Of a stretch of 13,111 bases of DNA, positions 1 to 5,509 are shown piece after piece (positions within the stretch are counted from its first letter, which is position 1; each line of letters opens with the position of its first letter). Made by a program: the position numbers and the translations under genes. This DNA comes from Bifidobacteriaceae bacterium (lineage in GTDB: Bacteria; Actinomycetota; Actinomycetes; Actinomycetales; WQXJ01). Under the pieces are notes generated by a model. The model saw nothing but the letters and a program-made list of their open reading frames with translations, was not told where the DNA came from and did not search any database. Where the stretch lies: positions 1 through 13,111 of the forward strand of contig JAITIG010000136.1 of assembly GCA_031279575.1 (NCBI GenBank), in the 5' to 3' direction.

Positions 1-810
1 GCCCGATGCCGCCGCGCCCGGCTGGCCCCCCGGTTTGCCGCCCGCGCCATCCGCGCCGCCCGAAGCCGCCGCGCCCGGCCCGCCCGGTTGCGGCGCCGCT
101 GCCGGGTCGATGCCGCCGGCCCGCTCGAAGGCCCGCACGGCCGCCTCCGCGGCGGCCCAGCGGCCTTTGGCCTCGCTGAAGCGGACCGACTCGGGCAGCG
201 CCCGGCGCACGAACACGGCGTAGAGGGCCGGCGCGGCCCCTATCATCAGCGCCCAGCGCCAGCCGGCCGCGCCGAAGGGGCCGCTGGGGGCGGCCACGAA
301 GTAGCCGATGAGGGCGGCGGCGGTCCAGCCGACGGCCCAGAAGGCCTCCAGCCAGACAATCACCCGGCCGCGGATGGCGGGCGGTGAGAATTCGCTGACC
401 AGGGTTGAGGCGACGGGCAGTTCCGCGCCCAGGCCCAAACCGACCACGAAGCGCAGCGCGATCAGCGCGCCCACGCCCCAGGCCAGGGCGGAGGCGCCGG
501 TGGCCAGGCCGTAGACCAGCAGGGTGCCGGCGAAGACCTGGCGGCGCCCCAGGCGGTCGGCGATGAGCCCGCCGCAGGAGGCCCCCAGCGCCATGCCGAC
601 AAACCCGGCGGAGGCGATCCAAGACTTGTCCGAGTTGGTGACCTGCCAGCTTTCTGGCAGCGCGACCAGCACAAATGAGATCAGCCCGACATCCATGGCG
701 TCCATCGCCCAGCCTAGGCCGCTGCCCCACAGCAGCCGGCCGTGGAGGCGGTTGAAGGGCAGGGAGTCGAGTCTTTTTGAGCGGCTGTGGGCGTCTTGGG
801 CGATGGTCAC
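1..810 (-). CDS. MFS transporter, NiaP-like (niacin/aromatic acid type), 3' end outside window
   Basis: Inner-membrane proton-coupled uptake transporter of the major facilitator superfamily; only the first 270 residues are in the window. The start is GTG at 810-808, with an excellent AGGAGGT Shine-Dalgarno about 6 nt upstream. The N-terminal helix carries LGWAMDAMDVGLISF (residues 32-46), the 2-3 loop motif A is GGLIADRLGRR (80-90), and helices 4-5 show RFVVGLGLGAELPVASTLVSE (in 120-140) followed by RGRVIVWLEAFWAVGW (147-162). These match my memory of Bacillus NiaP and related metabolite:H+ symporters, so niacin or a similar aromatic acid is the best guess; other organic acids are possible. 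Residues from about 234 to the window edge form a Gly/Ala/Pro-rich stretch in what should be the central cytoplasmic loop. It is divergent from ftsK. The family assignment is firm; the substrate is inference. Confidence 0.9.
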   Translation of the reverse strand, partial: MTIAQDAHSRSKRLDSLPFNRLHGRLLWGSGLGWAMDAMDVGLISFVLVALPESWQVTNSDKSWIASAGFVGMALGASCGGLIADRLGRRQVFAGTLLVYGLATGASALAWGVGALIALRFVVGLGLGAELPVASTLVSEFSPPAIRGRVIVWLEAFWAVGWTAAALIGYFVAAPSGPFGAAGWRWALMIGAAPALYAVFVRRALPESVRFSEAKGRWAAAEAAVRAFERAGGIDPAAAPQPGGPGAAASGGADGAGGKPGGQPGAAASG

Positions 811-926
811 GGCGGACCTCCTTTCTGGCCGGGCAGGGACCCGGCGAGTTTTTGTCTTAGCGACATTATTACCCGTAGTCCGCCATTCGGACGAAACTGT
901 CCGCATTGTGGTCACTCCCGCCGCCC
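811..926. promoter_or_regulatory. Upstream region of the MFS gene with candidate operator
   Basis: AT-richer than its surroundings. On the minus strand it reads GGGTAATAATGTC around 861-874, whose TAATAA/TAATAAT could serve as a -10 for the MFS gene; no convincing -35 is visible. Directly upstream of it, GTCCG (878-882) and CGGAC (888-892) form an inverted repeat with a 5-nt centre, and a second GTCCGCATT starts at 899, exactly 21 bp after GTCCGCCATT at 878. Two similar half-sites two helical turns apart next to a transporter promoter suggest a repressor or activator site. The regulator is not identifiable. Confidence 0.35.
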
Positions 927-1056
927 GCGCCCAGCCCGCGCCCGCCCCGCGCCCGTCCCCGCGCCCAGCCCGAGCCCCGCCCCGCGCCCGTCCCGCGCCC
1001 AGCCCGCGCCCGTCCCCGCGCCCGCCCCGCGCCCAGCCCGCGCCCGCCCGGCCCAG
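927..1056. repeat. 34-bp GC-rich minisatellite in the MFS/ftsK intergenic region
   Basis: The 12-mer GCGCCCAGCCCG recurs at 927, 961, 995 and 1029, an exact 34-bp period. The rest of each unit is a variable mix of GCGCCCG, CCCCG and GTCCC words; the fourth unit is incomplete and degenerates by about 1056. Because 34 is not a multiple of 3, any open frame through it changes register from unit to unit, so it is unlikely to be coding. It is probably a slippage- or recombination-driven VNTR; a role in spacing the two divergent promoters cannot be excluded. Confidence 0.85.
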
Positions 1057-1109
1057 GCCCGATGGGCGTTTGCCGGTGTGTCCGCCGCCACCCAGGCCGA
1101 TCTGGTGGC

Positions 1110-1115
1110 TAACCT
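1110..1115 (+). promoter_or_regulatory. Candidate ftsK -10 element (TAACCT)
   Basis: GGCTAACCTG fits the actinobacterial TANNNT -10 consensus and closely resembles the GGCTAGCCTG found just before the DUF3046 gene. Transcription from here would give a leader of roughly 85 nt before the ATG at 1207. No good -35 hexamer stands at 16-19 bp upstream, so this is tentative. Confidence 0.25.
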
Positions 1116-1206
1116 GTAAGGGTGCTGGCCGGGCGGCCCGCCCGGCGCGGCGCCGAACTGTCCGGCCGCAGCGCTCGCTGCCGCTGGACCCGCCAGCTGG
1201 GAGGAG

Positions 1207-3840
1207 ATGGCCACGTCCGCCAAGAAAGCCGCCGCGGCGCCGCCCCCTGCCCGCCGCCCAGGGGCAACTGGGCGCACAGCCGGCGGCAGCGCCACCAAAG
1301 CCTCCCCCGGGCCCGCCGGCGCCCCCGCCGCGCGGGCGGGGGCGCCGCTGGGCCGGGCGGCCAAAGGCGCCTGGCTGGGCGTGGCCCACGGCGTGGGGGC
1401 CGGCGCCAGGCGGTTGGGCGCCGGGGCGCGCGGCCTCGCCCCCGAGCACCGCCGCGACGGAGCCGGCCTGCTCTTGATCTGCCTGGCCCTGGTGGTGGCC
1501 GCGCAAAGCTGGTTCGGCCTGTCCGGCCCGGCCGGCCAAGCCATCGAATGGGCCGCCGCCGGCCTGGTCGGCGTGCTGTCCAAAGCCCTGCCGGTGGTGC
1601 TCATCGTGGTCGCGGTCCGCCTCATGCGCCACCCCCAGGAGCGCGAGGACAACGGCCGCATCTCAATCGGCTTCACCGCTTTGATCGTGGCCCTGGACAC
1701 CCTCATCCACATCGGGCGCGGCCTGCCCAGCCCGCGCGGCGACTGGGCCGCGATCCGCGCCGCCGGCGGCCTGGTGGGCCTGATCGGCACCCCCGCAGCC
1801 GCCCTGCTGACCCGCTGGATCGCGTTCACCGTCTTTCTGGTCTTGGCCTTCTTTGGGCTCTTGGTCGTCGCCAAGACCCCCGTCAACCGCATCCCGCAAC
1901 GCCTGCGCCAGGCCGTGGCGGCGCTCGGCTGGGGTGGGGCGCAGCCCCGCCGCACCCGCCCCGACCTCGACCGCTACGCCCACGACGAGCCCTACCGCAG
2001 TCCCACGCCCGGCCCTGAGGGGCCGTTCCGGCCCGCCGGCGGCCCCCCGGCCCCGGAAACCGACTTCTACGACTCCGGCCAGGACGATGCCGCCCCGCCC
2101 GCCTCCGGGGACGGCCCGCCGGGGGCCGGCGCCCCCCCAGCGGGCCAGAACCCGCCCCCGCCCCCGGGCGCGGCGCCGGCCCCCGGCGCCGCCACCCGCC
2201 AGACGGCATCGGCCGGGGAGCCCACCACCACCGACTTGGCGGCCAAGGCGCCCAGGCCCAGCCGCGTCCCGGCCGGCGGGGCCCAAGGCGACCTGCGCGG
2301 CGAGGTCCTCTACGAGCTGCCCCCGGCCGGGCTGCTGGCCAAAGACCTGCCCCGGCAAGACCAAGGCGACGGCTCGGCGCGCACGGTGGAGGCGCTGATG
2401 GGCGTGTTCGAGCAGTTCTCGGTCGACGCGGTGGTGTCCGGCCTGACCCGGGGCCCCACCGTGACGCGCTACGAGGTCGAGTTGGGCCTGGGCGTCAAAG
2501 TCGAGCGCATCACGGCGCTGCAGCGCAACATCGCCTACGCGGTGGCAAGCTCCGAGATCCGGATCATCTCCCCCATCCCGGGCAAGTCCGCCATCGGCAT
2601 CGAGATCCCCAACGTGATCCGCGAGACGGTCTCGCTGGGGGACGTGCTGGCCAGCGACAAAGCCCGGCGCACCCCGCACCCGATGGCGGTGGGGCTGGGC
2701 AAGGACGTGGGCGGCGCCTACGTGGTGGCCAACCTGACCAAGATGCCGCACCTGCTGGTGGCCGGGGCCACCGGCTCGGGCAAGTCCTCGTTTGTCAACG
2801 CCATGGTGGTCTCGATCCTGATGCGGGCCACCCCGGACCAGGTCAGGATGGTGCTGATCGACCCGAAGCGGGTTGAGCTGACCGTCTACGCGGGCATCCC
2901 GCACCTCATCACACCCATCATCACGGACCCCAAGAAGGCCTCTGAGGCGCTCGAATGGGTGGTCCGGGAGATGGACGCCCGCTACGACGACTTGGAGCGC
3001 CACGGGCTGCGGCACATCGAAGACTTCAACAAGGCGGTCCGCAACGGCTCGATCCGGGCCGAGCCGGAGGCCAAACGGCCCCTGCGGCCCTACCCCTACC
3101 TGCTGGTGGTGGTGGACGAGCTGGCCGATCTGATGATGGCGGCGCCGCGCGATGTCGAGGCCTCGGTCCAGCGCATCACCCAGTTGGCGCGGGCGGCCGG
3201 CATCCACCTGGTGCTGGCCACCCAGCGCCCCTCGGTCGATGTGGTCACCGGCGTGATCAAGGCCAACATCCCCTCGCGCCTCGCCTTCGCCACCACCTCG
3301 CAAACCGATTCGCGGGTGGTGCTGGACCAGCCCGGGGCGGAGCGCTTGGTGGGCCAGGGCGACGCCCTGTTTTTGCCCTACGGCTCCTCGCGGCCGGTGC
3401 GCCTGCAGGGCGCCTGGGTGGGCGAGTCGGAGATCCACGGCGTCGTCGACGCGGTCAAAGCCCAGGCCAAGGCCGAGTACCGGCCCGATGTCGTGGCCAA
3501 GTCCTCGAAGCGGCGGGTGGTCGACGAGGACATCGGCGACGATTTGGACTTGCTGCTCCAGGCCGCCGAGCTGGTGGTGGTGGCCCAGATGGGGTCGACC
3601 TCGATGCTGCAGCGCAAGCTGCGGGTCGGCTTCGCCAAGGCGGGGCGCCTGATGGACCTGCTGGAGACCAGAGGCATAGTGGGGCCCTCCGATGGCGCGA
3701 AGGCGCGCGACGTGCTGGTGCCGCCCGATTCGCTGGCCGCGGTCTTGGCCTCCATCAGCGGCGACGAGCCGCCGGACGGGCCTGCGGCCGCGAGCCCGGG
3801 GCCGGGCGAGCCGGCCGGGGCCGGCCAAACCGCCAGCTGA
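1207..3840 (+). CDS. ftsK: DNA translocase FtsK (FtsK/SpoIIIE family)
   Basis: Septum-anchored ATP-driven DNA pump that clears chromosome termini during division and, with Xer recombinases, helps resolve dimers. It is 877 aa. Four membrane segments are visible at about residues 84-104, 115-140, 153-171 and 188-222, followed by a Pro/Ala/Gly-rich linker to about 365. The motor follows, with Walker A GATGSGKS at 520-527 (Lys526), Walker B LLVVVDE at 632-638 (Asp637, Glu638), and HLVLATQRPSVDVVTG starting at 667. The C-terminal gamma winged helix, which reads KOPS-type polarity sequences, is at about 780-845 with STSMLQRKLRVGFAKAGRLM from 797. A Gly/Ala/Pro tail ends the protein. ATG 1207 is the likely start; GGAGG lies only 2 nt before it, an unusually tight spacing. 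The N-terminal 80 residues are a basic, Ala/Pro-rich cytoplasmic extension. The family call is very secure. Confidence 0.97.
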   Translation: MATSAKKAAAAPPPARRPGATGRTAGGSATKASPGPAGAPAARAGAPLGRAAKGAWLGVAHGVGAGARRLGAGARGLAPEHRRDGAGLLLICLALVVAAQSWFGLSGPAGQAIEWAAAGLVGVLSKALPVVLIVVAVRLMRHPQEREDNGRISIGFTALIVALDTLIHIGRGLPSPRGDWAAIRAAGGLVGLIGTPAAALLTRWIAFTVFLVLAFFGLLVVAKTPVNRIPQRLRQAVAALGWGGAQPRRTRPDLDRYAHDEPYRSPTPGPEGPFRPAGGPPAPETDFYDSGQDDAAPPASGDGPPGAGAPPAGQNPPPPPGAAPAPGAATRQTASAGEPTTTDLAAKAPRPSRVPAGGAQGDLRGEVLYELPPAGLLAKDLPRQDQGDGSARTVEALMGVFEQFSVDAVVSGLTRGPTVTRYEVELGLGVKVERITALQRNIAYAVASSEIRIISPIPGKSAIGIEIPNVIRETVSLGDVLASDKARRTPHPMAVGLGKDVGGAYVVANLTKMPHLLVAGATGSGKSSFVNAMVVSILMRATPDQVRMVLIDPKRVELTVYAGIPHLITPIITDPKKASEALEWVVREMDARYDDLERHGLRHIEDFNKAVRNGSIRAEPEAKRPLRPYPYLLVVVDELADLMMAAPRDVEASVQRITQLARAAGIHLVLATQRPSVDVVTGVIKANIPSRLAFATTSQTDSRVVLDQPGAERLVGQGDALFLPYGSSRPVRLQGAWVGESEIHGVVDAVKAQAKAEYRPDVVAKSSKRRVVDEDIGDDLDLLLQAAELVVVAQMGSTSMLQRKLRVGFAKAGRLMDLLETRGIVGPSDGAKARDVLVPPDSLAAVLASISGDEPPDGPAAASPGPGEPAGAGQTAS

Positions 3841-3973
3841 TCTGGCCCCGGCTTTGGGGGACCTGGGGCGGGTCGGGGTCGGCGCCCCGGTGGAGGGTGT
3901 GGCCGCCTTGGCGGGCCTGGCAGGCGCCCCTGCGGCGGCTGATCTGGGGCCGGGCCGGCGCGGCCGGCCGGGC
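3841..3973. other. Convergent spacer between ftsK and the DUF3046 gene, possible hairpin terminators
   Basis: It holds G/C hairpins rather than genes: CCCC (3846-3849) against GGGG (3856-3859), and GGGGCG (3865-3870) against CGCCCC (3883-3888) with a 12-nt loop. Neither is followed by a T tract, so a classic intrinsic terminator is not shown. The 10-mer GCTGATCTGG occurs at 3836 (over the ftsK stop) and again at 3938. Bidirectional termination is inferred from the convergent layout only. Confidence 0.3.
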
Positions 3974-4210
3974 TCAGGCGCGGCGGCGCTTTTTGGGCGG
4001 CTCGTCGCGGTAGTGCCAGCGCTTGGCCTCGTCGACCTCCATGGCGTCGCACAGGGCGTGCCACACCTGGCGCGGCTCGACCCCCGCCTCCAAGGCCTGC
4101 GCCGCCGTGCGCGAGCCGAGCGCGCCCACCACCAGGTCCAAGGCCAAGGACTTGGCGTAGGCCGACCCGAAGGCGTGGTCCATCGATTCCCAAAACTCGC
4201 TCTGCCGCAC
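3974..4210 (-). CDS. DUF3046 family protein
   Basis: Small soluble actinobacterial protein of unknown function, 78 aa. The sequence opens (M)RQSEFWESMDHAFG and continues AYAKSLALDLVVGALGSRTAAQALEAG and the VWHALCDAMEV segment, which is the usual DUF3046 pattern of a WxxMDxxFG N-terminus, a leucine/glycine middle and a V(W/R)xAxCxxxxV end. A basic PPKKRRRA tail makes it a little longer than typical. The start is GTG at 4210-4208; no Shine-Dalgarno precedes it, but TAGCCT on the same strand lies 6 nt upstream, pointing to a leaderless transcript. In Mycobacterium tuberculosis the homologue (Rv2738c) sits beside recA, in the same general neighbourhood as ftsK; here it is convergent with ftsK and recA is not visible. 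No function should be assigned. Confidence 0.88.
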   Translation of the reverse strand: MRQSEFWESMDHAFGSAYAKSLALDLVVGALGSRTAAQALEAGVEPRQVWHALCDAMEVDEAKRWHYRDEPPKKRRRA

Positions 4211-4216
4211 CCGGCC

Positions 4217-4222
4217 AGGCTA
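4217..4222 (-). promoter_or_regulatory. Leaderless -10 element of the DUF3046 gene (TAGCCT)
   Basis: The minus strand reads GGGCTAGCCTGGCCGG then GTG. TAGCCT matches TANNNT and ends 6 nt before the start codon, so transcription would begin at or next to the G of GTG. Just upstream, CCCCC (4232-4236) and GGGGG (4240-4244) form a tight hairpin that could end the transcript of the kinase gene or act as an operator. Confidence 0.45.
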
Positions 4223-4285
4223 GCCCAACCGCCCCCGCCGGGGGTGATATGCCCGATGCCGTCCACCTCGCCGGCGCAGCCGGGC

Positions 4286-4376
4286 GGCCGGTGTATCCGG
4301 TAGGGCCGGACGGCCGGAGTATCCGGTGGGGCCGGGGGCCGGTGCAGCCGGTGAATCCAGTGCGGCCGGTGCATCC
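4286..4376. repeat. About 26-bp tandem repeat, four degenerate copies
   Basis: Units begin with GGCCGG(T/A)G at 4286, 4312, 4337 and 4364, with steps of 26, 25 and 27 bp. The first two are most alike: GGCCGGTGTATCCGGT and GGCCGGAGTATCCGGT, both followed by (A/G)GGGCCGG. The non-triplet period argues against coding. It lies between the kinase stop and the DUF3046 start, both read leftward. Confidence 0.75.
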
Positions 4377-4391
4377 ATTGCGGCACGGGCG

Positions 4392-4445
4392 GCTGGTGCG
4401 ACTGGTGCGACTGGTGCGGCTGGGGCAGCCGGTGCGGCTGGGGCG
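4392..4445. repeat. 9-bp tandem repeat, six copies
   Basis: Units are GCTGGTGCG, ACTGGTGCG twice, GCTGGGGCA, GCCGGTGCG and GCTGGGGCG, running to within 13 bp of the kinase stop codon. The period equals three codons (QPHQSHQSH-like on the minus strand), but that frame is neither that of the kinase nor that of DUF3046 and has no start signal, so I treat it as a non-coding microsatellite-like array. Confidence 0.8.
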
Positions 4446-4457
4446 GCTGAGGGCGGC

Positions 4458-5393
4458 TCAGGCCAGTTCGCTGGCCCACGGGGGGTTGGCGCCGGCCCGG
4501 GAGACCGTCACCGCGGCGGCGGCCGCCGCGCGGTCCATGGCGCGCAGCAGCTGGGTCTCGGTGATGGCGCGCAGCCGCGGCCGCGCCGCCGCCCCCACCA
4601 GCCCCAAAGACCACAGGCCGTCGATCAGCCCGCCCATGAAGGTGTCGCCCGCGCCCACCGTGTCCACCACCGCCGAGCGTTTGGCCTGGGCGTTGAGCGT
4701 GATCGGGCCGGCGAAGGCGATCGCCCCCGCGCCGCCCCTGGTCAGCACCACCAGGGCCGGGCCCAGGTCCGCCCAGCGCCGCGCCACCGCCTCCGGGTCC
4801 TCGCCGGGATACAAAAAGCGGAGGTCCTCATCGGAGGCTTTGACCAGGTCGGCGGCGGCCGCCAGGGCTTCGACGCCGGGCCGCAGCGCCGCCGGGTCGG
4901 GCGCCAGGGCGGGGCGGAGGTTCGGGTCGTAGGCGAGTGTGGGCGCGGCATCGGGCAACTGGGCGAGGCTTTGCAGCAAGGCGGCGACCTTCGCGGCGCC
5001 GGGCTCCACCACGGTGGCCAGCGAGCCGGTGTGGAGAACTGCGAAAGCCTCCGCCAAAGTCTTTGCCGCACCCGGCGGCTGGAAGTCCCAGTGCAGGTCA
5101 AAGGCATATTGGGCCTGGTTGGAGGCGTCCAGGGCGACCGTCGCGGTCGAGGTGCGCTCGGCGCCGTCGCTGCCCGGCGCCAAGGCCACCTGGGAGGCGG
5201 CCAGGTGGTCGCGGATGGCCTGGCCGCGGGCGTCGCGGCCCACCCAGGTGGCCAGTTCCACCTGCCGGCCGAGCCGGCCGAGGGCGATGGCGACGTTCAT
5301 GGGGCTGCCGCCCGGCAGCTCCTTGGTTTGCGAACCGCTGGGGACAATGTCGATGAGGGCCTCGCCAATCACAAGCGCCCGTGCCTGAGCCAT
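4458..5393 (-). CDS. PfkB-family carbohydrate kinase, probable fructokinase
   Basis: Cytosolic ribokinase/PfkB-fold sugar kinase of 311 aa that transfers the ATP gamma-phosphate to a sugar. The N-terminus ALVIGEALIDIV (6-17) followed by ELPGGSPMNVAIALGRLG (25-42) is the fructokinase-type substrate-binding signature. YDPNLRP (155-161), the KASDEDLRFLYP segment (185-196) and LTRGGAGAIAF (217-227) follow. The PfkB signature 2, VVDTVGAGDTFMGG (242-255), supplies the anion hole and catalytic base Asp250. The length is normal for the family. ATG 5393 is chosen because the conserved fold begins immediately after it, and TATGGT lies 6 nt upstream, consistent with a leaderless mRNA; an in-frame upstream extension to 5525 would overlap the lhr start and carries only low-complexity sequence. 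No sugar transporter or hydrolase is adjacent, so the substrate (fructose versus another hexose or ketose) is inferred from motifs only. Confidence 0.93.
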   Translation of the reverse strand: MAQARALVIGEALIDIVPSGSQTKELPGGSPMNVAIALGRLGRQVELATWVGRDARGQAIRDHLAASQVALAPGSDGAERTSTATVALDASNQAQYAFDLHWDFQPPGAAKTLAEAFAVLHTGSLATVVEPGAAKVAALLQSLAQLPDAAPTLAYDPNLRPALAPDPAALRPGVEALAAAADLVKASDEDLRFLYPGEDPEAVARRWADLGPALVVLTRGGAGAIAFAGPITLNAQAKRSAVVDTVGAGDTFMGGLIDGLWSLGLVGAAARPRLRAITETQLLRAMDRAAAAAAVTVSRAGANPPWASELA

Positions 5394-5399
5394 GCGCAA

Positions 5400-5405
5400 A
5401 CCATA
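5400..5405 (-). promoter_or_regulatory. Leaderless -10 element of the sugar kinase gene (TATGGT)
   Basis: The minus strand reads CAGCGTATGGTTTGCGC then ATG. TATGGT fits TANNNT and leaves 6 nt to the ATG, with no Shine-Dalgarno, so the transcript probably starts at the start codon. No strong -35 is seen. Confidence 0.45.
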
Positions 5406-5474
5406 CGCTGGCCGCCTGGGCTGGGCGTGGTCCTTTTGGGGTGGCGGCGCGCTGGGCCCGGCGCGGGGCGCGGC

Positions 5475-5502
5475 TTGCGGTGTCGGCGCCTCGTGGCAGA
5501 GT
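5475..5502 (+). promoter_or_regulatory. lhr: lhr promoter: TTGCGG, 16 bp, CAGAGT
   Basis: TTGCGG (5475-5480) and CAGAGT (5497-5502) are separated by 16 bp within GTGGCAGAGTGG, a familiar actinobacterial -10 context. The ATG at 5510 begins 7 nt after the -10, so the mRNA is probably leaderless, and the GGAGG 2 nt before the ATG would then be coincidental. Confidence 0.5.
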
Positions 5503-5509
5503 GGAGGCG

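Noticed and set aside
927..1056. CRISPR array
   Set aside because: The units abut directly with no unique spacers and there are no cas genes. The same applies to the arrays at 4286-4445.
787..1119. Open frames through the 34-bp repeats giving Pro/Arg/Ala-rich peptides
   Set aside because: The period is not a multiple of three, so every frame drifts between units; composition alone keeps the frames open.
1663..4614. Long minus-strand open frame of 983 codons antisense to ftsK and across the DUF3046 gene
   Set aside because: It is an artefact of extreme GC content. It shows no domain signature, and its sequence is His/Gly/Arg/Pro-rich as expected opposite a G/C-biased gene.
5381..5509. Upstream in-frame extension of Lhr to 5381
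   Set aside because: It would overlap the start of the kinase gene and include the lhr promoter; the conserved Lhr N-terminus begins after ATG 5510.
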